A DNA stretch of 25,374 nt from Pelomyxa schiedti. Taxonomy: Eukaryota; Evosea; Pelobiontida; Pelomyxidae. The notes beneath the pieces are model-generated. The model was not told the origin of the DNA, ran no database searches, and was given only the letters and a program-made list of their open reading frames with translations. Location of the stretch: contig JAHLWZ010001049.1 of the NCBI GenBank assembly GCA_020536535.1, positions 1 through 25,374 of the forward strand, given 5' to 3'. Shown one piece after another: positions 1 to 9,755 of this stretch (positions within the stretch are counted from its first letter, which is position 1; each line of letters starts with the position of its first letter). A program made the position numbers and the translations under genes.

Positions 1-121
1 CATCAACAGAACCACAAACAGATCCAGAACCAAACACAAACCCAAAAAGAACCACTCACCACCAACAGATCCAAAAGCACAAGCCTGAACAGGACTACAA
101 ACAACACCAATACAGCACCAC
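1..121 (+). repeat. Direct repeat copy 1 (other copy 1299-1419)
   Basis: This 121-base stretch reads the same as 1299-1419 at a constant offset of 1298. It starts at the window edge, so the true repeat may be longer. It is C/A-rich and in one frame codes for Pro/Thr/Gln/Glu-rich sequence. Its last three bases (CAC, 119-121) are shared with the inverted repeat that begins at 119, so the junction has a 3-base microhomology. Confidence 0.95.
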
Positions 122-238
122 AAATCATGCAACCACCACCAGATTTAGGTTGGATTTGAGTTTGCACTGTTGTTGCTATTGAACTTGTGGTAGTGTGGGT
201 TGTGGGTGGAGGTGGTGCTGTTGTCAGTGTTGGTGCTG
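119..238 (-). repeat. Inverted repeat arm (partner 1454-1573)
   Basis: These 120 bases are the reverse complement of 1454-1573 (positions sum to 1692). Beyond 238 homology continues with a jump: roughly 235-278 is the reverse complement of about 1197-1239. The right-hand copy therefore carries an extra ~215 bases of Pro/Thr repeat between the two matching blocks. In the minus frame the arm encodes a Thr/Pro-rich tail ending in a Gly-Gly-Gly-Cys-Met-Ile-Cys motif, also present on the right. Confidence 0.95.
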
Positions 239-651
239 TTTGTGGTTCTGTTGCTATTGATGTTGGTGTTGTTTGGGTTTGTGTCTCTGGGTCTTCCTGT
301 GTTTCCCGAGGCTTCTTCAAATTCGAAGCTGTGTGGGCCCGCTCCAAAAGAACCCACAGGGAAGCGTCTGTCCAGCCAAGGAACTTTGCAACTTGGAACA
401 ATGGTCAGGACTAGGAGGTAAATTGTGTTTGCCAGTAAGTCCACAACAATGACAACGAGAAGTGGGGACAGCTGGAGTATGATGGTACTTGGCGTAAGGT
501 CTTGAGGAGGAGGGGCGAGCGGGAAGGAGCAGGGGGCTGACATCGCGGTTGTTCACCGAGGTGCCCGCGCGGACCAGCAAAGAAGAAGACTCGGAGGAGG
601 AGGCGGCCTACCCGTGCCCGCACTCGTACTCGTAGGAGGAGGACAGAGGGA

Positions 652-837
652 GGATGGCTTCGCAGCGGGAGTCGTCGTCGAGGTAGTCCTTGATGGAGTT
701 GCACACGCGCTGCGTGTGGTGGCACCAGGGAAGCGGCAGCCCCCGGCCCCAAGCCAACCAAGAGGCCTGCCGCCACGCGTGCAACAACTACTCCATCAAG
801 GACTACCTCGACGACGACTCCCGCTGCGAAGCCATCC
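652..837. repeat. Imperfect palindrome with perfect 47-bp arms (652-698 / 791-837)
   Basis: The arms are exact reverse complements of 47 bases, separated by 92 bases that are themselves partly complementary next to the arms. Each arm, read outward from the centre near 744, encodes the same peptide, SIKDYLDDDSRCEAI, preceded by a Cys. The hairpin thus consists of two head-to-head copies of one coding segment that diverge on either side. GC content is well above that of the flanks. Confidence 0.95.
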
Positions 838-1298
838 CATCACCACAGTCGTCATCGTCGTCAGCATCACCATCAACCCACTCGGCCCGTTCTCCAGGAA
901 GTTTCTTTTGTGCACAAAGAGATTCGCTGGGGCCAACAGCCCCAGCATTCCCAACCAAAGCAACTGCCCCACAGGTGCCGCACTCTCCACAAAGCCCGAA
1001 CATGCACAGCCAAGGGCTTAGACAGGTCGCAACTGCCCAACACAAATGGAAAAAAGAAAACAGTGCAAACACCAAATCTTCCCTAAGTTGGAGCAAGAAA
1101 AAATACAACCAAAACCAACAGAACCACAAACAGTATCAAATCAACCAACAGACCCAAACCCAAATCCAAAAACACAGACCCAAACAGCACCACAAACAAC
1201 ACCAACATCAATAGCAACAGAACCACAAACAGCACCAACACAACCTACAGACCCAAAAACACAAACCCAAACAGCACCACAAACATCACCAACACCAA

Positions 1299-1419
1299 CA
1301 TCAACAGAACCACAAACAGATCCAGAACCAAACACAAACCCAAAAAGAACCACTCACCACCAACAGATCCAAAAGCACAAGCCTGAACAGGACTACAAAC
1401 AACACCAATACAGCACCAC
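1299..1419 (+). repeat. Direct repeat copy 2 (other copy 1-121)
   Basis: This is the internal copy of the 121-base direct repeat. On the right it continues through 34 further bases into the inverted-repeat partner (1454-1573). At the left edge the same sequence jumps straight into the inverted copy. The right-hand arrangement therefore looks like the original order and the left-hand one like the rearranged junction. Confidence 0.95.
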
Positions 1420-1453
1420 CAATAGTATCACAAACAGAACCACAAACAGCTGG

Positions 1454-1573
1454 CAGCACCAACACTGACAACAGCACCACCTCCACCCACAACCCACACT
1501 ACCACAAGTTCAATAGCAACAACAGTGCAAACTCAAATCCAACCTAAATCTGGTGGTGGTTGCATGATTTGTG
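1454..1573 (+). repeat. Inverted repeat arm (partner 119-238)
   Basis: This is the right-hand arm of the 120-base inverted repeat. In the coding frame it encodes a Thr-rich, Pro-rich tail followed by Lys-Ser-Gly-Gly-Gly-Cys-Met-Ile-Cys. Confidence 0.95.
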
Positions 1574-2530
1574 TAAACCTTACTTACCACCATTAGGTTG
1601 TAAACCATTATTCCATTTTTCTTTCTTCTCAACCTCTTCTTCATTTGTATCAGAGGACAATAGAGGAAGCATTGCAGGTCCCTCCACAGATTTTCCAGTG
1701 ATTACAATGGCACAGATGTGGGGGTACAGGGACCCCCATGACTGTCAGTGTCTGTCTGCAGCACATTTGCACAAAGCCTGAGGGACCATCACATCTGTGC
1801 CATTGTAATCACTGGCAGTGTGCTATCCGGCAATGGGGCTCAACTACATTGAGGGCCATTCAAAACATACAATCAAGGTACAAGTCACAGGCTGTCAGTG
1901 GGCAGTTATCTCTTTGACTATGGCCACTTCTTTTCCCCTCCCATGGTGTAGTCACTGGGAAAACTTCAAATTCAACTGCACTTCTGGAAATGCCGGCCCA
2001 TGATTCATCGACCAAAAGAAACCACGAATGATCAGAAACAGAAGGTTCAGATCTGTGATTCCTTCATAGTGTCTTAGAAGCAAGCGGGGTGGGATACCCA
2101 GCCATTTTTAAGTGCTGTACGGGGGCCTGCAACTATAGTAACTACGGACCCAACCACTGTCATCATGGGATGCAGTGTCAAGGACATCACTATCACTACA
2201 TTGTTGCAACTGCCCAATGTCAGGCACCACCAGGCACCCACCTGGTATGTGAAGTGAAAGTGTCATCATTATTGCAACTGTGCTGTGTCCGTGGTCTATA
2301 ACAACCCCACCATTGAAGAGGTTGGTTTTTTCCTTCCTCCCCCATAATAATCATCACACTAATAAAGCCTCACAGAAATGCCGCAAATGAGAAGGTGCAA
2401 CAGCCAAGCCATTTTCATTTGTTTCATTTCTCTCAATCATGATCATGACAATCACAATTATGTGGAATTACTTCTTTCTCCAAATGAGATTACAACAAGA
2501 AAATACGTGATTGAGGCCTCTCAGATGAAG
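1574..2530. other. Region with no supportable gene
   Basis: Only short frames are present on either strand. A few stretches look protein-like for 30-50 codons, for example a plus frame around 2117-2256 free of stops and rich in Thr/Val/Ile, but I cannot link them with splice sites into a gene. Apart from the 26-bp inverted repeat I see no RNA gene, transposon terminus or tandem repeat. Confidence 0.5.
1695..1815. repeat. Perfect 26-bp inverted repeat with 69-nt loop
   Basis: Arms 1695-1720 and 1790-1815 are exact reverse complements; the outer end reads CCAGTGATTACAATGG. The loop holds a smaller G5/C5 hairpin (about 1720-1736). A transcript could form a 26-bp duplex. I see no flanking target-site duplication and no third copy in the window, so a miniature transposon is not supported. 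A hairpin RNA precursor or a regulatory stem remains possible. Confidence 0.9.
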
Positions 2531-2870
2531 TGTCTTACCATTGTTGAGTTCCTCCTCCCTGGTTGATCTTTTTGAGCTGTTCTCCCAGAAACCTCTCTTA
2601 CCTGGTGATGTCAAATGGAGATTTCCATAGCAAAACATTTGGAATCGAAAATTCCCCTCAGTACCATGTCCCTTATGATACCAGGTGGTTCCCACAACAA
2701 GCTGGATCTGTTTCTGTGGCTTCATGTCTTTCTGTTTGGCATTCTACCCACAGGAGGATATCCGCCTTTTTGTAAGAATAAACACATTTGCCAAGTACCA
2801 GGGTATCAAAACAAAGAGGCTCAGAGAGTTACCAGATCTTCTCAAAAACACCCCTTTTCCGGTTTTTTGA
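2531..2870 (+). CDS. Possible 3' end of an unidentified spliced gene
   Basis: Three exons can be chained in frame: one ending at 2604 (…LVDLFELFSQKPLLP), one at 2631-2725 (…NKLDLFLWLH) and one at 2754-2870 (EDIRLFVRINTFAKYQGIKT… to a TGA). The introns would be 2605-2630 (26 nt) and 2726-2753 (28 nt), both GT-AG and like the smallest introns of the next gene, whose ATG lies 87 bases downstream. The 5' part could not be traced. The pattern PLLP-x-K followed by LDLFLWL faintly recalls the C-terminus of SUV3-type mitochondrial RNA helicases, but this is too weak for a name. It could equally be a decayed pseudogene. Confidence 0.35.
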
Positions 2871-2956
2871 TTACAACGACGTGCTCGAGAATCACCAACC
2901 AGAAAATCCAAAAATCTCGCACAAATAAAAAAGCCACGAGCCCGTAGAGGCACCTA

Positions 2957-5900
2957 ATGTCGAAACCAGTGACATCCGCCGCGGCAACGTCGTCAGTGGG
3001 CGGAGGCGTAGGCGGGGGCAACATTATGGGACAGCAGTACCCCCCGGCGCGGCTGGCCCTTGGGCGACTGCCAGCAGATCCCTCGAATCTGGGGGCACCC
3101 GTGGGACAAGGGCCACCTCCTGGGACACCGGTGACCACGAGCATGCAGCGTCAGGACGCTGTCAATGTGACGGCAAAGGCGTCATATCCGTTTAAATTAG
3201 ATTTTAGCTCTGACATGTTCAAACTCACTTCGGATGCTTTTCTATCTGGCTGCCAGAATGTTCTAAAAACGTTGGTTTCCTTTTCCCTTTTTTGTCATTT
3301 TTTTTTCCACCTCTCCATTCACTATCATTGTTTGGATTCAATTATTGTTTGTAGGCTGGACTTGAGAAGGAATAATCTAGTTGAAGTTACCACTGCTTTG
3401 AGTCATTTGAGTAAACTCAAAGTGCTCCGTGTTGATGGGAACTCCATTCTATCTTTCTCCTTCAAGGGTCTTATCAGTGTGGAGTTCATATCTGCTAGGG
3501 ATAACAAATTATCCACTTTGAGTGACATGACCGACCTCAAAAAGATAGTGAGCCTTGATTTTGCTCATAATCAGCTATCTTGTATGTTTTCCTTGTTGTC
3601 ACTCTGCACAGCCTTCCGTTATTGAAGTCTTATATCCATCTTAATGCAGCGGGATTTGAGGAAATAGGAAAATTGAAAACACTCAGAGTGCTAGATCTCT
3701 CATTCAATAGGATGGATTTTTCTCTTCATGACTTCTTTGAGTATGCTTCCTTCTTTAGTTCACGTTCTCAATGCGAACCCTTCGAATTTTGTACCATTTT
3801 CTTACTCTGATTATCGCAGACTCGTCATGAAACCCCTTAAAAAAATAACCAAGTTAGAATATCTCGCCTTTGAAGGAAACCCCTGCGAGTCACACATTCC
3901 TGACTTCAAGTATTATGTGTTGAGTGAGCTACCAAAATTGAAGTACTACAATTGGGTTGCCCTCTCCAGAGAGGTTAGTGAGCCTTTCTTTTGAATCATA
4001 TAAGCTCAGTCTTATTTAGGATCACGCTCGGGCAGAGAAAATGGACTCTGAAGGGAGGTGGCAAGCAAAATTACAAGTAACTAAATTTCTAAATAAAAAA
4101 TTCTCACAACTTATTTCCAGGCCACAAGACCAGTTGCTACCACAAGTATTCAGTGAATGAAATTCCTTTTTTAACCCACGATGAAATAGGTGACAAGGCA
4201 GCAACTCAGCAAAACAAGAGACTCACTACAAGACTTGATGAATTACTTTCTGACATTGACCAATTCGAGATGTCTGCCGACCCTGAGAGTATGGACCAAG
4301 TAAATGCAATTTGTATGTAACCCAACCAACAAACAGTGACTGCAGCGTTGAATGCCGCTAAGCAAGCCCAGCAAAACTCTATGGTATTGCCGAAGTTGAG
4401 TTTAGCATCTAAGGCCATAAACAGGCTCAAGCAGATCCTCTCAAGGACATTGATGAATTCTTCAAAACCATTGGGGATGCTCCTACTACAACACGACCCA
4501 GCGCTGTTCCCCAGTCTCCAAGCCAGGTCTCAGAGCTCGATGCTATGCTGGCAAACATTGAGCTTGAAGCAAAGCAAACTGGTTGTGTATCCTCCTACAA
4601 GTTTACAACTTCTGAGTAATACGTTAGAAAAAACGAGTACCGACACTCTAGATAAATTGATGGAACAGATTGGGCATACACCAGCCACTTCGAGCTCCTC
4701 TCTTTCGTCAGGTTTCTCATCGTTTGAGTACACATTTTCAATTAAAAATTAAAAAGGGGCAGACCTGGACGAACTCCTTGAGGAAATGATCAGCACTGAA
4801 ACTAAGAAAGAGGTCAAACCCTCTGGCCACTTGAGTAAGGTTCCTTACAATCAACAATATTCTTAATCAGTAAAGAACCTCCTCCTAATAATACATTACG
4901 GAGAGAAGTGCATAAGACACTCACTGAGCTGGAGGCATCTCTTACTGTTGGTATGTTTTCTTGGGGTGTCAACCTTCGGTAAATTGTCACCCCTCTAGGA
5001 ATATCCCCTCCCGATGTCCCACCTCCTTCCAGCATTCCACCTCCCTCAACAACTGCTAATATTCCACCTCCCCAAGTCACTGATATACCACCCCCCAATA
5101 GCGATATTCCTCCACCACAATCCAATGTACCCAAACAAACCCGGAAACCGCCACCCCAAAGGAGGAATCTTGCCCCTACAAGAGGTAGTTTTTTTGAAAA
5201 AAAACAAAAAAAAATCACTCATCCGCCATACTTAACAGGACATAGAGAACCCCAAAAAGCTGGTACAATTGCTCCATTTTTGTTGAGAAAATCTATTAAG
5301 AATCATAGATGCGATTTCTGCTGAGGACTTGGACTCTGCCCTTGACACATTGCTTGGAGCTGACTTGAAAACATCAACAAGCAGTACAACCACACCCGAA
5401 CCAAAACCTGTTACAAATTTCGCTTCGTGTGTAGTCAAATACCAAAAGGAGAATCGCTCAGTTTACTTCTAGGCTATTAACATCGGAGAATCTTGACGAT
5501 CTTTTAGCATGCGTGGAGCAGGAAATCACTCAGCCACCACAACAATCACCATCAGAGCAAGTCATCCCTCCACCAGCATTGGAACCACAACAAATTATAG
5601 AGCCCCCTCCCCAACTTGAACCTCAAGTCGTTCAAGTTGATACCAAACCTCAACCAACACCTCAACCCCAGCACCCATCACAACCCGAAGTACCTCCCAC
5701 ATCCGAGCAAATAACTCTCCCACAATCACTGCGACCCGAACCTGTACCGGTACCGGAACCACAACCGGAGCTGGAACCAGAACCGCAAGTTGAACAAGAT
5801 ACCGCAGGCAAGCAAGATGATCTAGATATGTTACTTGCTGAGGTGGAATCACAAATGACAACGTCCGCATCTCCACCTTTAACATTGACACCACAAACGG

Positions 5901-8900
5901 CACCCACACAATACCCCGAACTTCCATCTACCACTTTACCTGCGCAGTCTTCTCCAGCACCTGTACCTATTCAACCTGCCGCGCCTGTGAATCCACACTT
6001 AGCCAAGATCGTGGATCTTGAGTTCAAGGGCAAACTGGGTGATGGCGCTTTTGGAGATACATACAGAGGAACATGCAAAGGTGCTGAGGGCGTTCTCAAG
6101 AAAGTACGACCCCAGAGGTTCCACAGCGCATTTTTAGCCGATTTTGTTTCAGAATCCATGAAACTTGTGTACGCAACCCAAAAGTTCCCGAATCCTAACT
6201 CACAAGAATAGAAAACTGAAGCACGAAAACATTGTATCTGTTGCAGCCTATTGTACTGACGAAGTTGTCTGCTTCGTTACTCCTTTTATAGAGGGGCAAA
6301 ATCTTTTCAATTGGTCCCGAAACGCAAACAACAAAGTGCACAACCAGCCATTTTTTCTCTTTAATTTTTACACAGGAAGATATATTAACACGAGTGAATA
6401 TCGCTAAGGCTCTGGCCAGTGGTATGCACTATCTGCATGAAAACGGTGTTGTTCACGGCTCACTCAAGTCTTCGGATATTATTGTGCCTCCCTTTCATCC
6501 TTTCTTTGGTGATTCATTTGAAGTATTATTATGCAGTTGAACAAAAGCAATATGCCACTGATAAGAGACTACGGTTACAATAAAATCAAGAGTGGAAACT
6601 TGACAGACACTGTACATTACTCCCCAGAGTACTACCCACCAGAACTTTTTGCCAGTGCACGGTTTTCACAGGAAGTATGAAAAAGTTCATATCTTTTTTT
6701 TTGAAAAATTAACTTTTGGCTCAGGGGGATGTATACAGTTATGGTATTATACTATGGGAGATGTTCGAGTCTGGGTTCCCCCACGGCAAACCAGCACCAC
6801 AAGATCAGAAAGCACTGGAACTGACTTTCACAAGAACACCTCCCGTTTTTACACAGCTGATTAAGAGGTGCACAATGGACCCTGGGATGAGGCCTTCATT
6901 TTCTGATCTTTTCACTGTAATGGAAGCAACTGTAAGTCATTCAAGTGATTAAACGAAGTAATAACCGTCTCCAGCCCATGTCAGAGTTGACAAGAGTTAT
7001 CGATACCGCAGATGTTGGTAATCCACAATTAAGTACCCTCTGTTATGTCTTACTGCTACTAGAGCAAGCAAAGAAAATTAAAATTATTGTTGGGAAAATG
7101 ATCGAAATGATGAAATTACCAAGTGATCTCGTGCCTGTCAAAGCCCTTCGAGCTGTTCAGAACTATGTTGAAAACCGTATTTCCCCCTCTACTTTTGTCA
7201 AAATATGATGCTTTCCAGATAACTCTGTTGCCGAACTTCTGAAGGAGGGGATACTCCCTCCAATGCTAGATTGCCTTTCTTCACCATACGAGCAAGTTGT
7301 AGAAGCTGCTTTAGCTGCTTTCATTGATTTGTGCAGGCATAGTAAGTACAATTGTATTGTTGGGTTATTTAGCATTCAAAAAATCAAAAGAGGCATTCAC
7401 CGATAGCTTGCAAACCTGCGGGTCTCTTGCTCAAATTGTGTCTCTGTACAGCCACTCAAACGACACTTTAGTCATATCAGCTCTGAAACTCTCCTTCATT
7501 CTCGTTAAAAACAGTACCTCAAGATAACGAGTCCCTTAATCTAATTGAACTGCAGAAATACTGGCCGAGAACCTCGTTTCAGTTGGATGTCTTGACCATC
7601 TCATCGAGAAACTCCACATTCCCAATGATCTCATTGTGGTCACAACCTTGCGTTTGTGCACGAAGCTCCTCAAATTTCGTATCATCCTCAATTCCCCTCA
7701 ATCCCGAAACTTACGCTCATTAGCTGCAATGCAAGAGAAGTTTCTCGACTCCAATCAAGTGCCATGGTTATGCAGTAACATCGGAGCCAGGGCGAACCCC
7801 GTGGTCCGCGTTCTTGCATTCCAAGCGCTCGCATTCTTATCTTCCCACTGTAGTTATACAATTTGCATGCATTATCTAATACTGTATAATAACAGCCACC
7901 GTTTCTGCTATACTTCTTCAGAGAGGATTTCCAGATCATGTGCTCAATTTACTCTCAGAAAAGAGCGAATTGTTGCATGTTGTGGGCTCAAAGTGTGCCG
8001 CTGTGATGACCAAAAATGGTTTTTCCCTCTTTTCTTTTCCTTTGGTTACCTATTCTAATACAGTTATTTAGAAGAAATAATCTTCAAACTTGGTGTAACT
8101 GAATGGACTATTGCCCTTATTCTTTTACTGAAATCGCCGAATCCTAAAATAATCAAGAATACTTTCCAGGCTTTTTCAAATTTCTGCAAGTTTGTTGGTA
8201 AGCTGGCCTCTTGGGGAGTGTCTTTTTATTGCTCACACTAATCACCAACAGAAGGTACAGCTGAACGTCTCCACCCCCACGGAATTATGAAATCCGTCAC
8301 CTCTGCACTCTCTTCTCCCACTTCACCTCCTTCTCTTCTTGTTTCTGCACTTGCACTTCTCAAGTGCCTATTCACTTGTGGTAAGTCTCCTCCCTTGAGA
8401 TATTGTCTAAATGTATTGCTTCTAGACAAGTACAAGCTCGCCCTTAGTGACCTTATCAAGGTCTTCCCAGGCCTTATCACACACGACAGCATGAAAGTCA
8501 GTCAAGCAGCACTGGAGGCCTTGCAAATACTTGCTAGTGATGGTGTGGTTTCAATTTGTAAGTATGCATTCCTGACACTATGAAGCTTCTGGAATGGAAG
8601 AAATCAAGGCAACGGAGCTTATCCCCACTGTAATACTGCAGTTATGCAAAATGGACAGTACCTCTTTTGGCCACTCTACCTCCAAACCCGAAGTTTTCAG
8701 CTACACTGTTGACCTTGTCAAACTTGTGCGCGCGTTCGCGGAGGGAGGCGGCGACAGTATGATTGTATCTGCTGGTGGAGTGATGAAACTTGTAGAATTA
8801 GTGATGAAGAGGTACCGCACAAAGTCCTACTTTTCTAAAGTTCCCCAAGTGAGACAATTTCTGAGGAAATACGTACAGAAGCTGGCCTAGCTCTTTGCAC

Positions 8901-9439
8901 TTTCCTGGCATCAGGTTTGTTGAAATATTGTATCCTGTACCCTCATCCACTGTTTTCAGCTGAAAATCGGCAAGCCCTCATTCAAGCGGGGGGTCTTCAG
9001 CCTCTACTTATGCTAATGTCTCCAGTCCAGCAAAGCCAAGAAGCACTCCCAGACGCACTTCTAAGGGCTGTATCTGCAATATGCAAAGAGCGTAAGTGCC
9101 GCATGTTTTAATTAAGATTCTTTGTAACTAATTGAACTCAGCTGGTGTTGCACCCCTTCTGTTTAATAGTGGGGCCATTCCTTGTTTACTTGACAATTTC
9201 AAATCCGGTTCGCAAGTTCTCAAGTCAAATGCACTTAAATTGATGCTAATTCTCTGTCAGTCGCGTAAGTCCCTTTTTTGCAGCTCAACATTGGAAGCTA
9301 ACCTAGCCCTACAGCGCAAAACATAGTCCAGCTCAAGAGATTCCAAACCATACAAGTACTAGAAGAGTTTGCAGAAATGACAACTCTGCCTCCCTTCAAA
9401 GCAGCCACTCAAAAAATCCTCACAAACCTCCGACAGTGA
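2957..9439 (+). CDS. LRR / LD-motif / pseudokinase / armadillo multidomain protein
   Basis: The model has 32 exons and 31 GT-AG introns, encodes about 1,677 residues and is in phase throughout. Residues 1-75 are Gly/Pro-rich. Residues ~78-262 are leucine-rich repeats (LKTLDLRRNNL, LRVLDLSFNRM). Residues ~265-790 are low-complexity and Pro-rich with eight LDxLL-type helices and SIPPP/DIPPP repeats. Residues ~790-1036 are a TKL-like kinase fold: glycine loop GDGAFG, LKKV lysine, αC Glu in SES, HGSLK in place of HRDLK, DYG in place of DFG, YYPPELF as the APE region, and DVYSYGIILWEM. Residues ~1040-1677 are helical armadillo/HEAT-like repeats (SVAELLKEGILPPMLDCL, RQALIQAGGLQPLL). Loss of the HRD aspartate predicts a pseudokinase. 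The ATG at 2957 follows the previous candidate stop by 87 bases. One late intron (8801-8853) is the least certain. A cytoplasmic scaffold role is inferred. Confidence 0.88.
4234..5848 (+). other. Array of eight paxillin-like LD motifs
   Basis: Spliced reading gives LDELLSDID (4234), IDEFFKTIG (about 4449), LDAMLANIE (4536), LDKLMEQIG (4648), LDELLEEMI (4765), LDTLLGADL (5341), LDDLLACVE (5492) and LDMLLAEVE (5822). The paxillin-family consensus is roughly LDxLLxxL. The motifs lie at residues ~317-737 in otherwise disordered Pro/Ser/Thr/Gln sequence, as in paxillin. A weaker ninth candidate, LEASLTV, is near 4929. Known partners of LD motifs are FAT-domain, vinculin-tail, talin and parvin helical bundles. 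Which of these exist in this organism cannot be seen here, except the vinculin-family gene at 19187-22777. Confidence 0.7.
6007..6931 (+). other. Pseudokinase domain of the LRR-LD protein
   Basis: Exons 15-19 encode the kinase fold. The ATP-anchoring Lys (GVLKKV) and αC Glu are kept. The catalytic-loop HRD is HGS (6454-6462), so the catalytic-base Asp is a Ser. The DFG motif is DYG (6567-6575), which retains the metal-binding Asp. The APE motif is PPE. The C-lobe DVYSYGIILWEM and MRPSF motifs are typical of tyrosine-kinase-like families. ATP binding without efficient phosphotransfer is the likely state. Confidence 0.8.
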
Positions 9440-9755
9440 AACCTGCAACAACAAAAACCCACATATCTTTGTACAACAGCAAACAAAAAAAAAAGCCCAA
9501 AATCCACCAACCACACGCAACAACAAAATGAAAATAAAGTTATCCTATCCCCAATAGCAATCTTTGGGCACGCAGGTGATTGTTTGTTCATGTCAACAAA
9601 AGGTCCTCCAACTACCAAAAGAAAAAAACGAAGGGCGAAAAAACAAAAAGAAAAAAAAAGTCTGCATCTCAACAGGGAGGAAAAAAAAACAGACGCGACA
9701 CCAACACAACTGAGCCGAGACGAGCCGAGATTTGAAAGAAAAATTATAAAAAAAA
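9440..9755. other. Intergenic spacer, A-rich
   Basis: This 316-base spacer separates two tandem plus-strand genes. It has an AATAAA at 9533-9538, about 95 bases after the upstream stop, a plausible polyadenylation signal. A long A-rich purine tract (about 9600-9755) leads directly into the next ATG. I see no ORF or RNA gene in it. Confidence 0.6.

Larger units (their letters stand above)
690..1573 (+). other. Thr/Pro/Gln-rich coding-like segment, right copy
   Basis: Open frames run through this stretch but no complete gene can be drawn. One frame (690-1214) carries the CNNYSIKDYLDDDSRCEA segment and then Ser/Pro-rich sequence. A second frame (1046-1468) carries PTSIATEPQTAPT-type repeats. 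A third ends near 1571 with KSGGGCMIC. A GT at 1572 could be a splice donor, with an open frame after an AG at about 1595 running to a TGA near 1697, so these may be exons of one gene broken by the duplication. I do not recognise the protein. The related minus-strand copy lies at about 120-710. Confidence 0.35.

Noticed and set aside
145-543. Long minus-strand open frame at the left edge
   Set aside because: It runs through the inverted-repeat arm and low-complexity sequence, and its frame differs from the Thr/Pro repeat frame shared with the right copy. It cannot be separated from the rearrangement, so I did not call a gene.
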